NCBI RefSeq assembly: GCF_964019585.1
Contig: NZ_OZ026454.1
Span: 496,001 to 560,000 of the forward strand
DNA: 64,000 bases
Reading direction: 5' to 3'
Origin: Candidatus Mesenet endosymbiont of Agriotes lineatus
Lineage (GTDB): Bacteria > Pseudomonadota > Alphaproteobacteria > Rickettsiales > Anaplasmataceae
The notes under the pieces are model-generated. The model ran no database searches. It was given only the letters and a program-made list of their open reading frames with translations, and was not told where the DNA came from. Shown here piece after piece: positions 36,795 through 44,057 of the stretch; position 1 is the first letter of the stretch; the number at the start of each line of letters is the position of its first letter. The translations under genes and the position numbers were made by a program.

Positions 36795-38030
36795 ATGGAT
36801 ATCTACCCAAGCTATGAGTTCTGGGAAAATGATTTAGAGGTTCCCGCCCACTACTTACTTAGTCGTTTTCAGAATCCAGAAATACGTAAGTTCTGGCTTG
36901 ATTCTCTCACCGGTAAGCAATTAAATATTATCTTTAAGCATTGCTTTAATCATCAGCAGCAACTATTTGAAGATGATATAAGTCATAATAATATGTCAGT
37001 GCAGCAAAAACGTAAAATCATTGCCAATGGTTCTGACGTACTATTTAACTATTATCTGATTAGTTATTTTGATCGTACTAAACTTGAATCAGCTATTAGT
37101 GAAGTTGCAAGACTGGCTATTACTCAAAAGCTTATGGAGCTATATTTAATAAAAAATAATACTAAATATGATAAAAGATCCTTACTGTTCTTATTATTTC
37201 AGACAAATTATTCTTTATTAAAATCTGTTTATCATTTTGATAAGGTGCAAAAAAGAGGCTCTACTGCCTTTACCTTACAGAAGGTACCAAGACAAGTAAA
37301 CAATACTCCATTTAAAGATTTTATCTCACAAGAAATCATAGAGCAAATTCTTAAGGAAGACGATGCGAGACGTAATGATAGTTTAAAAAATCAATTGCAG
37401 GGTCTCTTCTACCATCAAAATCGTATATATGTCTTTATACGGCGAGCTAGTGACTTTTGTTTTCTTTTAAACTCAAATAAAGTAGTGCATGGTCATAAAC
37501 CCGATTGGATTATAATTGATTTCTCTCTTAATGCTAATCAGGTAAATTTATGTACTAAAAGTATCAGTCAAGGTCTCAGAATAACAAATTATATTGTAAG
37601 TCAGTATTTTGAACGTGAGTGTTCATTTATTAACACACATAATCAAACTGAAGTTGCACAGGTACGTACATTCTTAAATGCATGTGTACACAAGTCAGTG
37701 CCTAATATTAACCTATTTGAATTAAAATTTAGTTCATCTCAAACCTATATTACTCTAACTACAAATGATATTGAACAGTGGCTACAGAAGCTAGAACCTT
37801 CTGTTGGTAGTATATTACATAATGTTTCTCTAGTTCAACATGCAAGAGTAATATTTCAAAATAAGAAAGTCACCTTATCTTTTCAAATAAATGGACAAGA
37901 CCAAAACTACATAGCAATTAATTATTCAGAACATATACTTAATAAAAAAGAACGAGATGATTTTAAATCTTTAATTAAGGATACTTATGGTATTACTGTC
38001 TTATCAAAAGCAAAAGCACTTTCAAAATAG
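36795..38030 (+). CDS. Unrecognised protein, first gene of a two-gene unit
   Basis: 411 residues, soluble by composition, with no signal peptide or membrane segment. The N-terminal 130 residues are helical (PEIRKFWLDSLTGKQLNII), the middle is mixed (YVFIRRASDFCFLL, PDWIIIDFSLNANQVNL, about residues 215-255) and the C-terminal part is strand-rich. I see no known catalytic motif. Its own promoter and opposite direction to both neighbours mark it as cargo rather than part of the tail or replication operons. It overlaps the next gene by 44 bases if the long start is used. Possible roles are phage-encoded defence, superinfection exclusion or regulation. None is shown. Confidence 0.7.
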   Translation: MDIYPSYEFWENDLEVPAHYLLSRFQNPEIRKFWLDSLTGKQLNIIFKHCFNHQQQLFEDDISHNNMSVQQKRKIIANGSDVLFNYYLISYFDRTKLESAISEVARLAITQKLMELYLIKNNTKYDKRSLLFLLFQTNYSLLKSVYHFDKVQKRGSTAFTLQKVPRQVNNTPFKDFISQEIIEQILKEDDARRNDSLKNQLQGLFYHQNRIYVFIRRASDFCFLLNSNKVVHGHKPDWIIIDFSLNANQVNLCTKSISQGLRITNYIVSQYFERECSFINTHNQTEVAQVRTFLNACVHKSVPNINLFELKFSSSQTYITLTTNDIEQWLQKLEPSVGSILHNVSLVQHARVIFQNKKVTLSFQINGQDQNYIAINYSEHILNKKERDDFKSLIKDTYGITVLSKAKALSK

Positions 38031-39111
38031 AGAAATAGTTAATGCTATATTAATGAATGGATCTTGGATAAATCCTAAGAAGGGCTATTTAGAAGCTGCT
38101 AAATACTTAAGTAAGCTTGGATTTATTGAGTTTGAAATATCATATTTTGTTATTTGTGCTAACGAATTAGATCTTGATTTTCCAGATGTATATGATCCTG
38201 ATTGCAAAAATCAGATTATAATTGCCCATGACTTTAATGAAGACTGTGATGATTTGAGCTGTGAAGATTGTGGTCGTTATATTTTTCCTAATACTTATAA
38301 AAAACAAAGATCTCTTGTACTTTCTATCAAACTCAATATAGAAAAAACAGTAAGTTATTTTGAAAGTCTATTAACTGGTCTAATATGGCAAAAAGCTGAA
38401 GCAGGAGTTTACCATATTAGTTTTCAAAATAGAATAGTTAGTATTGTTATACCAGTTTTATGTACTGATACATCATATTTAACTGCAGATAGATTAAGAA
38501 TTAACCCTACTGTTTTAATAACCCTTGGGACAAGAGATCTTAAACTATTACTAAATTTGTATACTATTTCTATGGCTGATATAATTTGTAAGTACAAAAC
38601 TTTAAAAGAAATATTACTCACAGCAATCGAAAAAGGAATACCAGAACTATTACCTAACGTTTCTTTACAAGCATTAAATTATTATCCTTATGTACCACTA
38701 CAATACGCTCAACCTATTCCACCAGAGAAAATCTTACAGCTACAAATTCAAGGAAATAACATTTGTATTAATAATATAGAAGTTATTGATAAACACTCAA
38801 AATCTGGAAATATATTTTTTATTCTTTTAGAACAATTTTGGCAAGATTTTAAGGAAGGAATTTCTAAGGAGCAGTATAAAGCTTTAAGTGTTGGGGAAAT
38901 TGCAAATAGGATAGGAAATATTTTCGATGTAGAACAGCAAATTCGTAAACCAATAAATAGAATGCAGAAAAATATAACAGAGAAATTAGCTAAAACCTTA
39001 GGGTTAAATGTAAAAAGAGATGATGTTATTCAAACTTTACCGTGGTCAGCAATGAGTGGTAAGGAATATGGCTACAGACTTAACCCATTTATTCTCATTT
39101 TTAGAAAGTAG
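37987..39111 (+). CDS. Unrecognised protein with Cys cluster and winged-helix-like C terminus, second gene of unit
   Basis: 374 residues by the longest start. M23 at 38053 is the better start because it lies just after the upstream stop and fits translational coupling. An acidic Cys/His cluster at about 73-95 (C73, H81, C87, C92, C95 in CDDLSCEDCGR) could bind zinc. The C-terminal 110 residues look like an OmpR/PhoB-type winged helix: ALSVGEIANRIGNIFDVEQQ, then RKPINRMQKNITEKL and the closing EYGYRLNPF, equivalent to the GYRL wing. So this protein may bind DNA and the first gene may be its partner. The end overlaps the opposing gene at 39046-39375 by 66 bases. Confidence 0.7.
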   Translation: MVLLSYQKQKHFQNREIVNAILMNGSWINPKKGYLEAAKYLSKLGFIEFEISYFVICANELDLDFPDVYDPDCKNQIIIAHDFNEDCDDLSCEDCGRYIFPNTYKKQRSLVLSIKLNIEKTVSYFESLLTGLIWQKAEAGVYHISFQNRIVSIVIPVLCTDTSYLTADRLRINPTVLITLGTRDLKLLLNLYTISMADIICKYKTLKEILLTAIEKGIPELLPNVSLQALNYYPYVPLQYAQPIPPEKILQLQIQGNNICINNIEVIDKHSKSGNIFFILLEQFWQDFKEGISKEQYKALSVGEIANRIGNIFDVEQQIRKPINRMQKNITEKLAKTLGLNVKRDDVIQTLPWSAMSGKEYGYRLNPFILIFRK

Positions 39112-39375
39112 TCTATCTAAATTGTAAATTAATAATGATTTAACCTCTGATGAAGAAAAATCTATAAGTCCTTCTTTATTTGTTCCAATTTTGTTCAATG
39201 CATTTTTTGTCCGTTCAAAATCGAGATTGGCAAGATCACAGACCATAGCAAAAGATTGAGAATTTATCCATCCTTGCGCTTCTTTTCTTAGCTTTTGATT
39301 TTTTCCTAATAGATCTTGTATGGCCTGGATAATAACCACAGACCATAACCTTCCTTCATCGTATTTCATTACCAA
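39046..39375 (-). CDS. Small phage protein, function unknown
   Basis: 109 residues, helical: LWSVVIIQAIQDLLGKNQK, then GWINSQSFAMVCDLANLDFE. Reads like a phage replication-region protein with a possible HTH around residues 35-65, but no firm match. Starts 7 bases inside the end of the next gene upstream (39369-39878), so it belongs to that operon. The convergent overlap of 66 bases with the two-gene unit suggests that its C terminus (IFLTTHC) may be altered by insertion of that unit. Confidence 0.6.
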   Translation of the reverse strand: MVMKYDEGRLWSVVIIQAIQDLLGKNQKLRKEAQGWINSQSFAMVCDLANLDFERTKNALNKIGTNKEGLIDFSSSEVKSLLIYNLDRLLSKNENKWVKSVAIFLTTHC

Positions 39376-39878
39376 TTAACCTGAGAATTTTTGATAAAAT
39401 CAGTGTAAGCACGATGCTCTGGAGTTATAACCGCAGCAATCTTATTCTTCTCTCCATATTCATCAGCTGTAATTCCTATCTTTACTAAGCATTCTAGGCC
39501 ATTTAAGTCACCAGTAGCGTTGATCTTACGAGCAAGAACTGCTTTCTCTGAGGTGTCATGCGGATGAATATTACGTGCAGATTCTAAAATACTTCTAATC
39601 ATGGAGCGTCCCATTTCACTCCACCTATCTTCACCATCTGCTTTGCTACTTTTAATTCCAATGATTTGATAGATTCTATGTTTCGCATATGGACCTTCAG
39701 TTACAATAAATTCAGTATTGAGATAAACACTTCCAGTGGTCCTACTTTTAGTTAACCAACAGTCGCCATCATAACCTCCAGGCTGAATGGCTATTTGTAC
39801 TTTAGCTATTGTACCTGCAGGAATGAGATTGCTTTGTGATTTTGCTGTATTGAAGTCAGTTAAAAGATCTTGTAACAT
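39369..39878 (-). CDS. DUF669-like ssDNA-binding candidate
   Basis: 169 residues with a strand-rich core: AGTIAKVQIAIQPGGYD, SVYLNTEFIVTEGPYAKHRI, LECLVKIGITADEYGEKNKI. This pattern (G-rich turn, then VY-L-x-EF-V..G.Y..R) is that of DUF669 proteins, which replace SSB in many phages and sit beside a RecA-like ATPase, as here. Likely binds the single strands made during replication or annealing. Identification is from pattern and context. Confidence 0.6.
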   Translation of the reverse strand: MLQDLLTDFNTAKSQSNLIPAGTIAKVQIAIQPGGYDGDCWLTKSRTTGSVYLNTEFIVTEGPYAKHRIYQIIGIKSSKADGEDRWSEMGRSMIRSILESARNIHPHDTSEKAVLARKINATGDLNGLECLVKIGITADEYGEKNKIAAVITPEHRAYTDFIKNSQVNW

Positions 39879-39919
39879 ATAATTTCTCCTATGAATTAAA
39901 TTTTAAAATTAAAAAAAGG

Positions 39920-40726
39920 TTAATGATCCCATTGCTCTATAAGCTGCCAAGAGCCAGAGGTTTTATCGACAAGCTTACTTGGTACACGTTCACCATTACG
40001 TAGTTCAAACACTATCTGACGTACATTACTCTCTTCATCCTGAGAAAACATAACCATGCCAGTACTGTAGAATCCCCTTAAAGATCCAGCTCCACTTAAC
40101 CCTTGAAATGGGTCTTCTTCGAGCATTTTCTTAGATAATTTCTTTGTGTGGTGGGTCAGTATCATGCAGGCATCTGGACTCACAACACTACGTAAACTTT
40201 CAAGAGTTCTTTGCAAGAAGAATAACATGGCGCTATTATCATTTTCATTGCCATATTCACTGCTAAAGATATTACGAAGAGGATCAATCGCCAAAATATC
40301 AGGTCTAAAGTGTTCTTTTACAGTTTCCTTTATTTGCGTTATCTCTTCACTATTGAATGACAGGTGTACTTTTGGAGTAATAATTAAATTATTAGCAGCT
40401 ATATCTAAAAGATCCTTGTCAAGCTTAAGCTGTTGTAAGCGTTCCTTCATGTAGGGATATTCAATTTCAGTTTGCAAATAAAATATCTTCAAAGGTCGAC
40501 TTGGTGTCATTCCAAGAAAAGAAACTCCAGCGGCCATATGTACTAGCCAAGAAATTAAAAAATCACTCTTACCAATTTTAGGTGGACCTCCCAGTACTAA
40601 CAAACCTCTTTGGGTTAAGATCCTTGGCGAGATAATATCTGCTGGTATTGGTGACTTATCGTTTAAGTATTCCTTGACGGTGAAGAATGGTATTTTTTGT
40701 CTATTAAAATCAGTAAATTGTCTCAT
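39920..40726 (-). CDS. RecA/DnaB-fold ATPase (RepA-like helicase)
   Basis: 268 residues. Walker A GGPPKIGKSDFL (about 43-54), Walker B PDILAIDPLRNIF (about 138-150) and a sensor THHTKK (about 185-190) define an AAA_25/RepA-type hexameric ATPase of phages and plasmids. The short N-terminal lead PFFTVKEYLNDKS is usual. It follows the Sak4-like gene after 5 bases, so the two are co-translated. Probable replicative helicase or loader. Confidence 0.8.
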   Translation of the reverse strand: MRQFTDFNRQKIPFFTVKEYLNDKSPIPADIISPRILTQRGLLVLGGPPKIGKSDFLISWLVHMAAGVSFLGMTPSRPLKIFYLQTEIEYPYMKERLQQLKLDKDLLDIAANNLIITPKVHLSFNSEEITQIKETVKEHFRPDILAIDPLRNIFSSEYGNENDNSAMLFFLQRTLESLRSVVSPDACMILTHHTKKLSKKMLEEDPFQGLSGAGSLRGFYSTGMVMFSQDEESNVRQIVFELRNGERVPSKLVDKTSGSWQLIEQWDH

Positions 40727-40731
40727 AAGGT

Positions 40732-41559
40732 TTACACTCCTTTTGTAATTGAAATTGTGGATAAAGTTTTGTTCTTAATTTTGCTCAGTAGCTTACCTAA
40801 ATGTGGTTCTTCAACCATATCAAGACAGCCACTACGATCCTTAGCTGGATATCCCCAGGAATTGATAGCATGACAGATAAAAGAGCGTACTTCCTTGCCA
40901 TCTTCTTTTTTAATGCCTACCATGCTGATAACTTCATCAACAATACCGGGAATTTCACTGGCAGTTTTAGTTCCTTCACACTGTGGCAACCAAGTTGGGC
41001 GATTAAAGTCATCTAAATATTGTCCAAGGGTACCAACTAAAATGATGTCTTTACTAGGAATATGTTGAAATTGATTCAGCCAAGCCATCATCTCTTGAGC
41101 AAGTATGCCATATGCTGCTCTCATGTCTTGTTTACCTGTTCTCTCAGAAATAGATTCAGGTTGTAATTTAGCCCATAGAAGACTTAAGCGTGAGGCAACA
41201 GTTATGCTATCAATGAAAATGCATCGGTACTCAGAGAGTTTTGCTAAAAGATCTCCATACTTACCTAAGATGTGATCATAGTGTCTTTGGCTATAAGCTT
41301 GATCAGCTTTAAGTGCAGGATTTGGGCCACCAATTAGACAAGCAATATCTCTTGCTTCATTCCAAGTACGAATGTTAATTGAATCTCCCTGCCAATCCTG
41401 TACGGCCAGTAAACCAGCTTCAAAATCAAGACACAGTGTTGGCTTATCTAAAGTCTTAAGTAAACTAGTCTTACCAATGCCATATGGTCCAAAGATTACT
41501 ATCTTCACTCCTGTAGTAGTTTTTAGTCTTTCTTCACTATTTGTAATTTTTAAAGTCAT
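40732..41559 (-). CDS. Sak4-like RecA-fold ATPase (AAA_24)
   Basis: 275 residues. Walker A FGPYGIGKTSLLKTL (about 22-36), then CLDFEAGLLAV, and Walker B IFIDSITVAS (about 115-124). It matches phage Sak4/AAA_24 proteins, single-strand annealing or strand-exchange recombinases that work with an SSB-like partner (39369-39878 here). The conserved 29-base motif at 41586-41614 lies just before it. Confidence 0.8.
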   Translation of the reverse strand: MTLKITNSEERLKTTTGVKIVIFGPYGIGKTSLLKTLDKPTLCLDFEAGLLAVQDWQGDSINIRTWNEARDIACLIGGPNPALKADQAYSQRHYDHILGKYGDLLAKLSEYRCIFIDSITVASRLSLLWAKLQPESISERTGKQDMRAAYGILAQEMMAWLNQFQHIPSKDIILVGTLGQYLDDFNRPTWLPQCEGTKTASEIPGIVDEVISMVGIKKEDGKEVRSFICHAINSWGYPAKDRSGCLDMVEEPHLGKLLSKIKNKTLSTISITKGV

Positions 41560-41585
41560 AATTTTATTCTCCTCTCATAATATAT

Positions 41586-41614
41586 AATCAAGAAATGACG
41601 ACGATTTGTTCACC
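41586..41614 (-). promoter_or_regulatory. Shared upstream motif of replication genes, copy 1
   Basis: On the plus strand AATCAAGAAAT-GAC-GACGATTTGTTCACC. It matches 46211-46240 upstream of the primase-helicase almost base for base over about 29 bases (AATCAAGAAAT, AC, CGA, TTTGTTCAC). Both copies end about 27-34 bases before the start codon on the minus strand. A promoter or operator for phage early genes is likely; I could not match it to a standard -35/-10 pair. Confidence 0.6.
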
Positions 41615-41619
41615 TGTTT

Positions 41620-42144
41620 TTACAAATATATTTTTAAGTGAGAAAGTTTAGCTCGTATTTGTCTTCTGATGTGATAAACAGTTGTTCTTGATATTTTATA
41701 CATTTTAGCAATTTCACAGATGCTATAAGATTGAAGATCATAACAAATGTCCTGCCAAAGTTTTGGCAATTTTGAAATTGTTGTGCTTATATCGATATTT
41801 GCTGCTACTTTATTTTCGAAGTGACTACTTTTATCAACGACATTACCTAATTCTGTGATATCAATGAATAATATCCCGGCTTTACTATCACGTTTAGCGC
41901 ATGATTGCTTGCGTACAAGATTTATAGCACGATTTTTAATAATGCTATGAATAAATGCATCTTGACCGCTTTCATCACCACTATATTGGTTTAAATCAGA
42001 CCAAGTTTCGCACAAAAGCTCTTGTTCTATATCTTCAATACTGTAATCAGCAAAACATCTGAAAGATTTAAGTCGTCTAGCACGTTTCCTTATTTGTTTA
42101 ATAATTTTAGGGTTAATGCCTAAATAGCGATTGTTTGATTTCAT
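41620..42144 (-). CDS. Sigma-70 family sigma factor of phage type
   Basis: 174 residues. Region 2 features: DYSIEDIEQELLCETWSDL (about 34-52) and the following helix HSIIKNRAINLVRKQ (about 67-81). Region 4 features: KLPKLWQDICYDLQSYSICE, then IAKMYKISRTTVYHIRRQI (about 143-161), a helix-turn-helix. Short two-domain sigma of the extracytoplasmic type, as known from WO-like phages. It could direct RNA polymerase to phage promoters, perhaps those with the shared TGAACAAAT motif. Confidence 0.78.
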   Translation of the reverse strand: MKSNNRYLGINPKIIKQIRKRARRLKSFRCFADYSIEDIEQELLCETWSDLNQYSGDESGQDAFIHSIIKNRAINLVRKQSCAKRDSKAGILFIDITELGNVVDKSSHFENKVAANIDISTTISKLPKLWQDICYDLQSYSICEIAKMYKISRTTVYHIRRQIRAKLSHLKIYL

Positions 42145-42441
42145 AGCGATTCCATAAATTTATATGGTTTAATGATGAAATCTATTGCCCTGATTTTGTA
42201 CGGCACGAGAGAAATTCTTTCCCCCATATGTAAAAGTTAATCACTTGATATTTCAGGATTTCTTTCCAGTTTATCCCCCATCTGCAAAATTTGTTCAGAC
42301 ATTGAAGTTATTATGCTGTTTTAATAGTACTTATTCTCATATCTTATGATGGTTTTATTTAACCAATAATTAATCTTTAATTAATATTTAAGCTTAATAA
42401 TTTTTTTTATATCATTAATAGATATAAAGTATGGGGGTGAA
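42145..42441. promoter_or_regulatory. Divergent control region between sigma factor and 271-aa gene
   Basis: 297 bases without a gene. It holds AATTTGTTCAGA at 42289-42299, a third, shorter occurrence of the motif seen at 41604-41613 and 46229-46238. Two similar purine runs CCCCCAT (42211-42218 and 42276-42282) precede. The plus-strand start at 42442 is preceded by GGGGGTG. No clear -35/-10 pair. Confidence 0.4.
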
Positions 42442-43257
42442 ATGACAGAGAATAATAATATAAAAACTTGTGATAAATATGAGGAATATTTTGAAGGATT
42501 TAACAATATCGGTAAAGATCTCGATGAATTAAAAAAGTCTTTTGATGATGAGTTAATATGTATACAAAAATCAGTGAAAAAGGATAAAAAAAGCTATCCT
42601 ATATTTCAAGATGATAAAGCATTTGATGTGTTCAGGAAGCTTTGTAAACTTAAGTTACTTGATATAGTCAAAGACACTTTTAAACTAACAAAACATGATA
42701 TTAAAGCCATAAATAAGGTTATTGAGCAAGATAGATTGAACATAAATGCACAAGATGTACATCATCTCTATAAGCTTGCCGACAAATTTACAGAAAACGA
42801 TATACAGTATCTTGAAAGAGCTGCTACAGCGTATGAAAATGATAGTATTGAACGAGAATTCGATTCCTTTGCACAAGAAAGATTTACTGAACTTAATAAG
42901 TGTGAGAAACAAGTATTTGATCAATTTGAAAAAGAACAGCTAAGTAAAACAGAAAAAGGCAAAGCAGGATCAATCAAATCATTGTTTACGAGAATATTTA
43001 AAATAGTAATAAGAAAGCTTCAACATGGAGAAAAATTAGTTGAACTTAAAAGCACAAAAGAACAGCAAAGTAGTTTTATCAGTCATCTGCCAGAAAAGAG
43101 TTTAAATGATTTAACTGATTTTAATTTTGCAAAGGAAGAGCATAAACTAGAAAATTCTTCAACTAAAATGGATGCAAGAAGTAACTTAATTGATTTAAAT
43201 ACCACTTTTGATCAAGTAACAATAACTGAAATAAACAACAAGCAATTAAGTCAGTAA
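42442..43257 (+). CDS. Charged helical protein, function unknown
   Basis: 271 residues, no membrane segment and no signal peptide. Mostly helix with high K/E content (YEEYFEGFNNIGKDLDELKK, DSFAQERFTELNKCEKQVFD), so probable coiled coil. A basic segment at about 178-200 (IKSLFTRIFKIVIRKLQHG) could be an amphipathic or nucleic-acid-binding helix. It runs against the two flanking minus-strand replication genes and therefore looks like inserted cargo. Start chosen for the strong GGGGGTG upstream. An exported effector is possible but not supported by any motif. Confidence 0.6.
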   Translation: MTENNNIKTCDKYEEYFEGFNNIGKDLDELKKSFDDELICIQKSVKKDKKSYPIFQDDKAFDVFRKLCKLKLLDIVKDTFKLTKHDIKAINKVIEQDRLNINAQDVHHLYKLADKFTENDIQYLERAATAYENDSIEREFDSFAQERFTELNKCEKQVFDQFEKEQLSKTEKGKAGSIKSLFTRIFKIVIRKLQHGEKLVELKSTKEQQSSFISHLPEKSLNDLTDFNFAKEEHKLENSSTKMDARSNLIDLNTTFDQVTITEINNKQLSQ

Positions 43258-43770
43258 TTCTTTTGGATTATATATTTCAGTAAAAGGAAGCAATAAGCTC
43301 AAAACAGCGCTACAATGGAATGATATTAAAATCTATTTAGATAGTAGTGCTGTTCATTGAAGTTAAACTTAAAACACACCCAAACCAACTAAAAGCTAAA
43401 GGCAAGATAATGATTACAAGCTATATGCCATTTGCTGACGTTTTAAGTTATATTATAAGCGTAAGTTTATAAAAAGTATACAATTTCCCATGCTGAAATA
43501 ACATAATGACTCTAAAAACATCACATTTAAAGCAACATAAACTCTACTTACTCATATCTTTAATACTTTTAGTTTAGTAACTTAGCAAACCAGCTAAACA
43601 TTAGCAATGTTAGTAGAATTACTTTGAGAGTGCAATAGTATTTAAAAAAAATCTAAAAGTTCAGTAGATATGATGTTTTCATGGGGGTAGTTTTAAAACT
43701 TTATTATGGATTGTTTGTCTTTGCATTCATTTTTAATTCTTCTGTTAAAATAGACTTTTTATTAAAGATC
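43258..43770. other. Non-coding stretch, no gene seen
   Basis: About 510 AT-rich bases after the 271-aa gene. Short pieces such as ALQWNDIKIYLDSSAVH (near 43310) and KGKIMITSYMPFADVLSYII (near 43400) read like protein debris in different frames, but I cannot name a family. Confidence 0.4.
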
Positions 43771-43774
43771 AGAA

Positions 43775-44057
43775 TTTCTAGTTGGTAATATTTGATTATA
43801 ATATACTATAGTATATTATTATATATATAAGGTTTTTTGCCATCTTGCCAACTACCTTAAACCTGCTATGGGAGGGGATTTTAAGACGCATTTCTAGTTG
43901 GCAATTTCTTTCTGCATTTCTGCCATCCTGCCAACTTAAAATTAACAAAATAACTTAAAACAAGCCACTGCGGTCAGTTTGAGAAAAATCCTAGTTGGCA
44001 AGATGGCAAATTCTTAAACTGCCAACTTAATTTTTGCCAACTTATTCTGCCAACTTA
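43775..44057. repeat. Inverted and direct AGTTGGCA repeats, candidate replication origin
   Basis: The core AGTTGGCA or its complement TGCCAACT occurs at 43780-43787 (variant AGTTGGTA), 43846-43853, 43896-43903, 43929-43936, 43993-44000, 44020-44027, 44035-44042 and 44048-44055. The three last are direct repeats at 13-15 base intervals, like iterons, and the final one lies inside the end of the primase-helicase gene. A longer form TTGCCATCTTGCCAACT occurs at 43837-43853, with a near copy at 43920-43936 and its reverse complement at 43993-44009. Iteron-like arrays next to a replication gene suggest the phage origin or a control site. Not proven. Confidence 0.55.
43800..43817. repeat. 18-base perfect palindrome
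   Basis: AATATACTATAGTATATT reads the same on both strands and sits in the AT-rich gap between the first two AGTTGG repeats. It may ease strand opening or bind a dimeric repressor. Confidence 0.6.
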
